This document shows, in pieces, positions 1 to 11,018 of a stretch of DNA of 64,000 nucleotides. Position numbers and translations under genes: made by a program. Below the pieces are notes generated by a model that was given only the letters and a program-made list of their open reading frames with translations, did no database searches and was not told the origin of the DNA. The first letter of the stretch is position 1. Each line of letters begins with the position of its first letter. This stretch comes from Muscardinus avellanarius (lineage: Eukaryota; Chordata; Mammalia; Rodentia; Gliridae): assembly GCA_963383645.1 (NCBI GenBank), contig OY726573.1:18156158-18220157 (forward strand), in the 5' to 3' direction.

Positions 1-530
1 CCTCTTGTTTCAGCACTGAACTGCCTTTCAGCTGTTTACTGTGATGAACTACAGCACTGCACGTATTTCTGCATGCAGAGGGCTTTCCTATTTACCTTGG
101 GTTGTTACCTTGGAATCAGTAAGTACCACGGGATTAGAAAAGGATGTGACCCCCCCTCGCGCTGCTTCTCCAAGGGTGGTGCTTTTTGTCCCTGTCATCG
201 GTGAGCTAGGTGAATGGTCTCAGCCAGACCTCCTCGGTGTTGGATGGCCCTCAGTGAGCATTCCCATGCCGAGGACCTGAACCCCTGGGAGGGAAGCACT
301 TTCCCTCCAGTGTCAGGTCCTAGCACTCTGACCGAAGTCTGTGGTCCTTCTAGATGCTCTGTGCCATGCTAATTTTGACTGAACTCTGCAAGGTGCTGTG
401 GTGTACCTTCTTGCTAGGGTATCAAAGTTTTCTGGTTTGCCAAGGACTGAGAAGCTTCCTAGGACGTGGGACTTTCAATGTTGAGACCAGGAAGGTAGGT
501 CCTAGGCCATTTAAGATGATTTGGTCACTC
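1..530. other. NLRP1 intron sequence, no feature seen
   Basis: Unique-looking sequence between exon 12 and the next, off-window exon. I checked the minus strand for the remaining FIIND exons and did not find them. Confidence 0.6.
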
Positions 531-1092
531 TTTTTTTTTTTTTTTGGTAGTACTGAGGATTGAACTCAGAGGCATTCTACCTTTGAGCTACACCCCCAGC
601 CCTTTTTGTTTTGACACAGGGTCTCACTAACTTGCCGAGGGTCTTGCTAAATCACTGAAGCTGGCCTTGAACCTGTGATCTTTCTGTCTCAGTTTCCCAA
701 GTACTGGGATTTATAGGCACGTACCACCATGCCTGGCTCTGTAGTTTGTAAATTATTCTTCTTACACATATTATTTGCTAATATTTGGTTTGATACTGTT
801 TTATTTTATTTTTGGTGCTAGGCATTAAACTCAGGGGCATTCTACCTTGGAACTACACCCCCAGCTCATTTAATAAAAAGTTTTTTTTTTTTGCGGGTCT
901 GGGGATGGAACCCAGGGGCATTCTGCCTCTGAGCTACACCCCTGCCCTAATTTTTATTCTTTATTTTGAAACAGGGTCTCACTAAGTTGCAGAGGGCCTC
1001 ACTAAGTAGTTGAGGCTGTCCGCAAACCTGCAATCCTCCTGTCTCAGTCTCCAACTACTGGGATTACAAGTGTGTGCCACCACACTCGGCTC
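531..1092 (-). mobile_element. B1-dID SINE copies, two full and one partial
   Basis: Reverse-oriented SINEs at about 531-738 and 883-1092, each with an ID-like head (start GGTACTGGGG-type), an internal A-rich linker seen as T-rich, and a B1-like part ending GGGATTACA-type and GGCTC. A third ID fragment lies at about 812-870. Confidence 0.85.
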
Positions 1093-1141
1093 ACATTAAT
1101 CTTTTCTTTACTCCTTCCTTCCCTCCTTCCCTCCTTCCTTA

Positions 1142-1282
1142 GTTTTTTTTTTTTATTACTTATTTTGAAACAGAGTCTCACTGAGTTGCAGAGGGCCTCA
1201 CTAAGTCGTGAAGTGAACCACGATCCTCCAGTCTCAGCCTCCTGAATGCTGGGATTACAAGCGTGCGCTACCAAGCCCGGCT
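1142..1282 (-). mobile_element. B1-type SINE half
   Basis: Only the B1-like part is present, preceded by a T-run that is its A-tail in reverse. It ends near the AAGCCCGGCTC block. Confidence 0.8.
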
Positions 1283-1482
1283 CTGGGTGCTATCTTCTAT
1301 TAGGAAGCCCCTGTTCCGTGGTTCCAGGTCTCCCATGGAATTCAGTGACACTGCGTCTTCCCCCTGCCTGGGGGGGGGGGTAGTAAGGCTTCCCATTGTT
1401 GATACACGTTGGGTATTAAATAGTCCTCGTTACTTCTCTTAGCCGTACTGTCATATCCTGTCCTTAAAATTCCAACTGAAAG

Positions 1483-1690
1483 CCGGGCATGGTGGCACAC
1501 GCTTGTAATCCCAGCGCTTGGGGGGCTGAGACAGGAGGATCACACAGGTTCGAAGCCAGCCTCAGCTACTAAGTGAGGTTCTCAGCAATTTAGTGAGACC
1601 CTGTTTCCAAATAAAGTATAAAACAGGTCTGGGAGTATAGCCCGGAGGTAGAAAAGCCCCTGTGTTCCACCCCCAGTACCACACACACAC
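1483..1690 (+). mobile_element. B1-dID SINE
   Basis: Forward copy starting GCCGGGCATGGTGGCACAC and ending with the ID-like part and CAGTACCACACAC. The A-tail has become a short CA repeat. Confidence 0.88.
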
Positions 1691-1817
1691 AAAATAATCC
1701 AACTGAGCATATCACCTGTTTCCTGTTGGGATCCTGAATGATACTATCTATCACTTAGTAAGCACTGGTTTATATTTTTTTGGGGAGATCACTTTCTATT
1801 TAGGCCTTGAACGGGAA

Positions 1818-2045
1818 GCAGACACGATATGGTATAAACTCAGGCATCTGCTGCATGTGGACCTGGTGCTTGGGCGCTTGTGGATACAGCGGAGTAAGGC
1901 TTTGGGCTTGAGTCCTGCCACTGATCCCCAGCCAAGTCACTTAATCTCTCTAGTCTCAGTTTCCTCATCTGTAAATAGGAATAATAGCAACATCTCAGGT
2001 AGCTCAGGCAAAGTAATTATAAAGCCGAGAGACAGGTGCTTCAAA
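1818..2045 (+). mobile_element. Ancient MIR-type repeat with duplicated 5-prime part
   Basis: The core reads like MIR: a Ser/Cys-codon-like TCCTGCCACTGATC, then CAAGTCACTTAATCTCTC and CTCATCTGTAAATAGG. The first hundred bases resemble 2641-2780. Confidence 0.65.
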
Positions 2046-2057
2046 AGAGACATGTCT

Positions 2058-2242
2058 AGCTGGGCGTGGTGGCGCACGCTTGTAATCCCCGCGCTGGGGA
2101 GGTGGAGGCAGGAGGATCTCACAGGTTCGAAGCCAGCCTCAGCTACTTAGTGAGGCTCTCAGCAACTTAGTGAGATCCTGTTTCCAAATAAAGTATAAAA
2201 TAGGGCTGGGGGTACCCCCAGTACCACACACACACACACACA
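2058..2242 (+). mobile_element. B1-dID SINE
   Basis: Forward copy starting GCTGGGCGTGGTGGCGCACG and ending GTACCACACAC. The ID-like part is internally shortened. Confidence 0.85.
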
Positions 2243-2403
2243 AAGAGACTTGTCCAGACAAGAGTGGGATGAGGAAGAATTTGTGTCCGCCTCCCTAACT
2301 CTCTCTACCTTGCTAAGGAAGCCACAAGCTGCTTACCCTTCGTGCACCATCCTATACTCTCTTCCAGGTCCACAATTGCCACCCCTCCTATCCTTCGCCT
2401 TAC

Positions 2404-2627
2404 CTTGCAGGGCCACAAAGTGAGGGAGGTACACTGCGGCCACGGCTCCTTGCTCTGCCTTGATGTCAAACAGAGGCCCTGCCACCATCCAGCTGTCCTG
2501 TGGGGTAGCTCTGCTCAGAAACTGGTCCCAGGCGCAGAATTCAATTTCAATGCTCACTGCCCTTCTCACCACAAAGCCAAGACCCGTGTTGGGCCAGTGG
2601 TAGGAGCCGGCCGTGGGGAAGTGAACT
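2404..2627 (-). CDS. NLRP1: NLRP1 coding exon 12: FIIND ZU5 subdomain, last exon in window
   Basis: A 224-nt exon, residues 1056-1130. It encodes [20 protein letters not shown] and [20 protein letters not shown], close to human ZU5. Acceptor ttcccag ends at 2628; donor GTAAGG starts at 2403. The next human exon, which holds the autoproteolytic Phe-Ser site, was searched for by eye down to position 1 and not found, so it lies beyond the left edge. Confidence 0.96.
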
Positions 2628-5600
2628 CTGGGAAAAAGAGAGGCAGACACTAAGTTATACAAACTCACCCAGCACCTGCTGGATGCAGACGTGGTGCCGT
2701 GGGGGCTTGTGGACACCGCAGAGGAGCTACAACCCCAGACCTAAGACCCAGAAGGCTTTGGGCTTGAATCCCGCCTCTGCTCTCTGAGGCTGCGTCCCCG
2801 AGAAAGTAACTTAACCCCCCTAATTATCAGTCTCCTTATCTGTATTTTATTTTATTTATTTGTTTATTTTTGCACTACTAGGGATTAAACCCTGGGGCTC
2901 TCTACCTCTGAGCTCCATCCCCAACCCTATATATATTTTTTTCTTTTTTTTTTTTTTTGTGGTACTAGGGGTGGAACCTAGAGGCTTTCTACCTCCGGGC
3001 TATACTCCCAGACCTTTTTTTTAATTTTATTTGGAAACAGGGTCTCGCTAAGTTGCTGAAAGCCTCACTAAGTAGCTGAGGCTGGCTTCGAACCCGTGCG
3101 ATCCTCCTGTCTCAGCCTCCCAAGCGCGGGGATTATAAGCGTGCGCCACCATGCCTGGCTTATATTTTTTAATTCGTTATTTTGAAACAGACTCTCACTA
3201 AATTGTAGAGGGCCTCACTAAATAGCTGAGGCTGGCCACGAACCTGCCATCCTCCTGTCTCAGCTTCCCAAGTACTGGGATTGCAAGCTTGTGCTACCAT
3301 ATTCAGCTCTCCTTATCTATAAATAGGGAAAATAGTAACATCCATCTCACAGGGTGTGAGTGATCTAATGCAAGCCAACAGTTTAATACATGCCTGGGAG
3401 CACTTAGATCTTCCTGTCTTGAAGATCATGATTATGATTATAGACATTTATTACTTATGACTGTAAACCCTTGGAGAGCAGGGCTATCATATTCATCCAT
3501 ATTCATCTCAGGGTGCCCACCTACCAGTAGGGCAATTACCACATAGTAGATATTAATATAATAGAACCACAAATTAAAAGAGAGTTGAATGAAGTTGGAG
3601 AGACAAAGTCAAATGTAAGAACTGGATCTTGTTTGGATCCTGGTTAGAACAAATCACCAGCAAGAATACATTTTAGATAACAGAAAATTTGAATACAGAT
3701 AGGTTATTACTATTATCACCTTTGGTGTACTGGGGATTGAGCCCAGGGACATTTTACCTCTAGGCTACACCCTTGTCTTTTTTATTTTTTATTTTGAAAC
3801 AGGATCTTGCTAAGTTGCTGAGGCTGGCCTTGAACCTTCACACCCTGTCTCAGCCTTGAAAGTACTAGGAATACAGATTTGTGCCATATTGTTTGGCTTA
3901 TATGGGGTATTAGATAAGACAAAAGATTTAATGTCAAAGATTTTGTTAGGTATGATAATGGCATGGTGGTTACAGAAGAAAAGGTGTTTAATTTGGGAAA
4001 TGCAAAATGAGATATATAAGAATAAAATAGTCCAATGTCTTAGATTTATTTTTATTTTTTTATTTTTATTTTTGGTGGTACTGGGGGTGGAAACCAGGGG
4101 CTTCCTACCTCCGGGGTATACTCCTAGACCTATTTTATATTTTATTTGGAAACAGGGTCTCACTAAGTTGCTGAGAGCCTCACTAAGTAGCTGAGGCTGG
4201 CTTCGAACCTGTGTGATCCTCCTGTCTCAGCCTCCCAAGCGCGGGGATTACAAGGGTGCACCACCACTCCGGGCTAATGTCTTAGATTTAGAAAACTGTA
4301 CAATAATAGTATTGTGGCACATGTAATCCAGGTAGTTGGAAGGCTGAGACAGGAGAATCACAGGTGTGAGGCCAGCCTCAGCAACTAAGTGAGACTTTTA
4401 GAAACCTAGACTTTTTCAAAATAGAATATTGAAAAAGGGCTGGGGGTATAGCTCAGAGGTAGAATGACTCTGTGCTTAATACCCAGTACCAAAACAACAA
4501 CAATAACAATGAAAGAGGAGAAAAAAATAATTGAAATGCATTTGACAAAACAGTTGCTGAAACTGGGTAAAATGCCATAGAATTTCCTTGAACTATTTTC
4601 GTGTATGATTGAAAGTTTTCATAATAAAACATCTTTTTTCTGTAAAAAAAAAAAAAAGCATACACCCAATACCTTAGCCCTGTCCCTGTTTGCTGGCCTC
4701 ACTCAGAGAGGGACCTGGTGAGGAGTGGTGGGCAGGCAGAGACCCCTCACTCACCGGCACAGGCTCCTCTCTCTGTCCACCATCTCTGTAGTCACGGGCC
4801 CTGTGGGGCCCCAGAAGTCATCTTCTGTTCCCAGAGGCTCCATGTGTAGGTCCCCCAGAGAGGCAGGAGCCCGATGGAAGAGTTCCAACTGTGCTACTTG
4901 GGGAGAGCTTCCCTCTGGAAAAGGCAGGGCGGTGGTCAGCTCTAAGTCCTGCTGGGTTTACCTGGCTCCCTACTGCTGGTCATGGCCGGGCCATGCATCT
5001 GCAGCTCCTGTCCCTGCTCCTGGGGCTGCATGCTAACTGAGGACCCCCACCCCACAACCCCTTGTCCCAGCCTCTGCCCACTTCCCTTCCCCATCGGTTC
5101 AGAAGTGTCTACCTTCCAGCATGCACTGGGGTTTGGGGGAGGTAAATGGGGAGGAGATTCTCCAGACGCAGAAGCCCAGAGTGGGAGAGTCTGACTCATG
5201 CTAGAGACATCAGAGAGGGGCAGCAGCATCACCCAAGGCTGGAAGGAGGGAGGTGAAAATTTCTCCTGGTTCTAGGAGCAGAGTATCTTTCATACAGCAG
5301 GGCCCTTCCAGGTGGGAGCTTGCCCTGTCCCCCACCAGAGGCAGGGAGATGGAGGTCCTTTAATCTTCTGTAGCTTCTCCTCCCTCCCCCCAGCCCCATC
5401 AGTACTCCCAGCTCAGTCTTCAAATACCTGATTGAGCCCTCTGCCGCTTGAGCGAGGATGAGCTATTACCCATCTCTCCTCCATCCGGGCCCTCAGTAGG
5501 GATCGTCACACGTGGCTTCCTACACACAGAGATGTTCATTCTCTCTCAGATCCAGAGGAAGTTAGGTTTGTCAACATGACATCCCCACTTTAATTTCAAC

Positions 5601-7376
5601 CCATCAGAACTTGGACTCAGTCTTGTGCTTCTGTGGCCCCCATTCACCCATGCATCCATGCCAGAAATAAGGCATCCTCAGACGGTGCTCTTGAACAGTG
5701 GTGAGTGGTGGGAGCTTTAAGAGGCAGTGCACTGATGCATAGGTCACCGTCATTATCACAGGACTGCATTCTTGTAGCAAGAGTAGGTTTGTTATAAAAG
5801 TGAGTTTGGGCTGGGCATGGTGGCACTGCTTGTAATCCCAGTACTTGGGAGGCTGAAACAGGAGGATCACAGGTTCAGGTTCATGGTTAGCCTCAGCAAC
5901 TTAGGTCCTCTGAAACTTAGTGAGACTTTGTTTCAAACTTAAAAAAAAAAAGTGCTGGTATAGCTCAGAGGTAGAATCCCCCAGGGTCTCATCCCCAGCA
6001 TATAAATAAATAAATAAATAAATAAATAAATACATAAAATAAGCTGGGCATGGTGGTGCATGTTTGTAATACCAGTACTTGAGATTGTGGGTTCATGGCC
6101 AGCCTCGGCTACTTAGTAAGGCCCTCTGCAACTTAATGAGACCCTGTTTCAAAATAAAAATAAAAATAAAAATAGGACTAGAGGTATAATTCGAAGGTAG
6201 AATGCTCCAGTACCACAATATATATGTTAAAATGAAAATGAGTTTGACACTCTAAGCTACACTTTCAGCCCTACTTATTTCAAAACAGGGTCTCAGTAAG
6301 TTGTTGAGCGTCTTGCTAATTTGCTGAGTCTGATCTTGAACTTGTGATTCTCTCCACTCAACCTCTCTCAAGTACTGGCATTACAGACGTGTACCACTGC
6401 ACTTGTGAGTTTGACCCCCTCTTGGTCTCTGGCCCTTTTGCTTTTTGCCATGGAATGATGCAAACAAGAAGGGCCTCTCCAGATACAAGACCCTCAGCCT
6501 CGGACTTCTTGGCCTGCAGAATGATAAGAAATATTCTGTTTTTTAAAAATAAATTATTCAGTCTCAGGTATTTTGTTATAGTAGCCCAGAACAAAGACAC
6601 TGACCTACCTCGACAGTTCATTACCTAGAAAAAGCCTCCCAAATAGCTCTCCTTTCTCTTCTCCCTTCTATTTCCATAGCCTCCTACTTTTCTTCTTCTT
6701 TTTTGATTGGAGATTTAACCCAGTTCTTTCTACTACTGAGCTGCATTCTCAGCCCCTACTTTTTGTTGGTATGGAGAATGAACCAGGGGAATTCTACCTC
6801 CAGCCCTTTTTATTTTAAAACAGGGTCTCACTAAGTTGTTGAGGGTCTTGCCAGGTTGATGAGTCTGGCCTTGAACCAGCTATTCTCCTGTCTCAGCCTC
6901 CCAAGTACTGGGATTACAGGTCTGTGTGCTGTGCCTGGCTCCCTGTCTCTGGCTTTAGAGACAGAGTCAGTAAATTGAGGCTAAACTTCAAAATTGTGAT
7001 TCTCCTGCCTCAGCCTCCAAAGTAGCTGAGAAGACAGGTGTGTACAACCGTGCCAGGCAACAGGAAGTACTTAAGATGGCTTGAAGGGCCTTGCTGTGGC
7101 CCTAGCCTTCCCTCCAAACCCACCTGTGCCACCCTGCTGGCTGACCTCTAGACCAAACTCAATGTGCTTCAAACCCAGTGTGCATCAAAATCACCTGGAA
7201 GGCTTGTTAAGACAGATTCCATTGGAGGAATCTGGCCCCATCCCAGAGATTCTGATTCAGCAGGTTGTAGTGGGGCCTGAGAATCTGTATTTCGATGGCA
7301 CTCCTGGGCGATGATGCTGGGCTCTTGGTCCATGGGCCACACACAGCTTAGCGCCGCTCCATACACATGGCTTCGC

Positions 7377-7436
<60 letters not shown>

Positions 7437-10170
7437 TCCTTCTTTTCTTTTCTCTTCTTTTCTTTTCTTTTTCCTTTTTTTTTTCTTTTTTCTTTTGGTG
7501 GTACTGGGGTTCCTGGAAGCCCTTCTAGCTTCAGGCTACACTCCCAGACCTATTTTATTTTTGGAAACAGGGTCTCTTAAGCCAGCGCGGCTGACTTCGA
7601 ACCTGCACAATCCTCCTGTCTCTGCCTCCCAAGGGCGGGGATTACAAGCGTGTGCCACCACGCCCGGCTCCACCTGGCTTCTTTCTATTTCTGAAAGAAG
7701 CTGATCTCTCTCAGCCTTAGAGCCCTGCTCAGTAGCTGACCTGTCCCATCTTTTAGCTCACCTTGGTCCATGGGACAAGGTCAACCAGGCCGGGTAGTCA
7801 GTGCACTCACAGGACCCCAGGGCCTCCTAGACCTGTAGGAGAGCCTGTGCCTGGCCCCTGCAGAGGGTGTGCCTGGAGCCTGGGCTATGTCTGTTTCGTT
7901 CACTAAGTCCTCGGACAGTGGGTCTGTGGGGAATGTTTGTTCAATGAATGGATGACATCTTCTAAGCCTAGGAGTCCTTTTGTTTCCATTTATGGCAAGG
8001 CACAGGGCAGCCCGGAATTCGAGGACAGAGGCATTTATTTCAGGGTTGTGTGGAGATGTGTCCAACTGGGAGAAGATGGGGGTTGCAGTTCATTTCCCAG
8101 GGGTGAAAGATGGACTCTCCTGCCCGGGGCTCTCCCTCCAGCCCAGTGTATGCACTGCAGGGGTGGAGGTGGGGATGGTGGGTGGTAGCCTTCCCTGGGG
8201 TCTCTCTGTGTCTCGGTCTTTGTCTCCCCCTTGTGGTCACTGCCCGGGTGCTCCACGCTTCCCTTCCCGGCCCCTATGGCTCGCTTGCTCACGTTTTCAT
8301 CTTATTTGTCAATGGAGGATTTAACCAGGCAGGTGATATAATCCTATTTTCACTAAACAACCAAAAAACCTACATCACTCTGGTTGCTGTGGTTCTTATT
8401 GGCTCTGACTCTACCACCACCCAAGAAGCTTTTTTTAGGGGCTACCGGGAACATTCTACCTTCGAGCTACACCCCAGCCCTTTCTGTTTATTTTTGTAAT
8501 ATTGGGGTGTTCTACCTCCGGGCTATATCCACAGCACCATTTCATTCTTTACTGTGAAAGAGGGCATCACTAAGCTGCCAAGGAGCTCTGTAAATTGCTG
8601 AGGCTGGCCTTGAACCGGAGACCCTCCCATCTCAGCCTCTCAAGTACTGGGATAATAGGTGTGTGCCATCATGCCCAATTTTTTTTTTTTTTAAAGTGGT
8701 GCTAGAATGGAGTCTAGAATTGCTTCACTACTGAGCTACGTCCCAGCCCTTTTTAAAATATGCTGTTTTGCCGGGCGTGGTGGCGCATGCTTGTAATCCC
8801 AGCATTCAGTAGGCTGAGACAGGAGGATCGCAGTTCACAGACAGCCTCAGCTACTTAGTGAGGCCCTCTGCAACTCAGTGGAACCTGTTTCAAAATAAAG
8901 AATAAAAAATAGGACAGGGGGTGTAGCTCGGAGGTTGAATACCCCTGAGTTTCATCGCCAGACCCGCAAAAAAATAAAAAAAATAAAAAAAAAATAAATA
9001 AAAAAATAAAAAAATTGTTGTTTTGAGACAGGGTCTTGCTAAGTTGCCCAGGCTGCCCTCAAACTTTCTATTCTTTTGCCTCAACTACCCTAGTTGCTGG
9101 GATTACAGATATGTGCCATTGTGCCTAGCCCCAAGACTCTTCCTACATCTTTCATCTCTATACCAGCCCCAAGGACTCAGCCCTGGGCCTGCATTGGCCA
9201 GAAGTGTTGTGGGTTCACCCCTTACCATCTGCTGGAGATGCGCAGTGGAGGCCTCTCCTCCTCCAGGGCCCTCAGCTCCTCCTTGACCTGGTCGCTCAGA
9301 GGGATGTGGTCCAGCCTGCAAACACAAGGGGATGGTTCTCCTGGAATCCCCACATGATCCCATGGTCCTCAGGATATGGATCCTGGAATCTGCCACTTGC
9401 TGAAGGAATCTGTCACAGTTAGGCTCCTTGGGAACTGGGCTCTGGGATGGAGAGGGGCTGCGGGGTTTGTTAGGGAGTGGTCTTGGGCCAACCCCAGCAG
9501 GAAAGGAGAGAGGGAGCGGGACTGGGTGGAGGGGAGGCTGGCTGGGGGGGCGCAGTCTCAGCGGGGCCTCTGGCAGTTCATGGGGGCTTCTGAACTGTGA
9601 GGACCCTTCAGAACATTTTGGAGCTGGGATAAGGGGCTGGACTTGTATACCCTGAATGGGTCATCACTGGATGCAGGCCATCCCAGGATGGCGCCATAAC
9701 CTTGGGTGAATTGGCTGCCATTGGCAGAGGACCCCTAGTAGCTGGCTAGCAACTCCATTCTCAGTGGTGCGAGGGTTGGGTGGACGGGTGGATTACATGT
9801 TTTTTCCTGAAGGGACTCTATGCAGAACTTCTCAGTGTCCATTACAGGACAGCCATTCAAAGTGACCCCCTAACTAGCTGTGGTGGCGCACGCCTGTAAT
9901 CCCAGCACTTGAGAGGTGGAGGCAGGAAGATTGTAGGTTGGAGGCCAGCCTCAGCAATTAGCACAGCGAGACCCTGTTTAAAAAAAATAAAAAGACTGGC
10001 CAGGTGTGGTGGCGCACGCTTGTAATCCCCGCGCTTGGGAGGCGGAGACAGGAGGATCGCGCAGGTTCGAAACCAGCCTCGCTGGCTTAAGAGACCCTGT
10101 TTCCAAATAAAAATATAAAATAGGTCTGGGAGTATAGCCCAGAGGTAGGAGGGTTTCCAGGAATCCCAGT

Positions 10171-10212
<42 letters not shown>

Positions 10213-10964
10213 TAAATAATAATAATAAAAATAAATACATAAAATAAAAAGACTGGGAGTACAGCTTTCAGGGAGAATGCCCCTGAGTTCAATCCTCAGA
10301 TTGAACAACAACAACAGCATGCAAAGTGACTACTTGGTTTCTGCTGGACTTGGGGCGGTGAGGGAACTGCTTTCTCTGGGCTTCTGTGTGTCCTCAGTCC
10401 ATTACCTGGGATCCATCCTCCTGGCCTGGAGGCAGGTGCAGGGCAGAGTGGAAAGAGCCTTCACTTCTAAAGGGTCGTGTCCTGCAGTCACCATACTGCT
10501 GCCAGAGCTGTTCTCCCTTGGGGGAGGAGAGTGGGCCCTTGAAGTTGAAGCTGGTCCCTGTTTAAGCCTTGGGCTCCAGGAGGGAAGGAGGCAGGACCCT
10601 TGTCAGGAGTTCAAGCTCAGGGAGCAAGCTCCTCCGAGGCTGCCAAGGTTTGACAAGTAACTGTTGAGCTGGGGTCTGAATCCACGCCTGCCACAGGCCA
10701 GCTCCAAAGTGGATCCTCTGCAAGCGGAGATGGCGATGGCTGCGAGAGCTCGGTAGGCAGCCCAGCCGAGCCTGGCGGGGCCCCTGGCTGTCTATGGGGG
10801 ACTGGAATGTAGACGCTTCATTCCCGTGATGCTCCCCAACTGCGCCTTTAGGTTGGGAGTCAAAGCAGACCTGGCTGAAGTAAAAAACCTGAGGGTGTAG
10901 AATTCCTGGGCCCTTTGCGTGAGCCAGAAATAGAGGCTTCTGAACTTGGGGGTCTGGAGCTCTG

Positions 10965-11018
<54 letters not shown>

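Noticed and set aside
7781..8065. Minus-strand frame tested as the missing NLRP1 linker exon
   Set aside because: Its sequence does not align with human NLRP1, and a better, phase-matched exon was found at 5428-5519.
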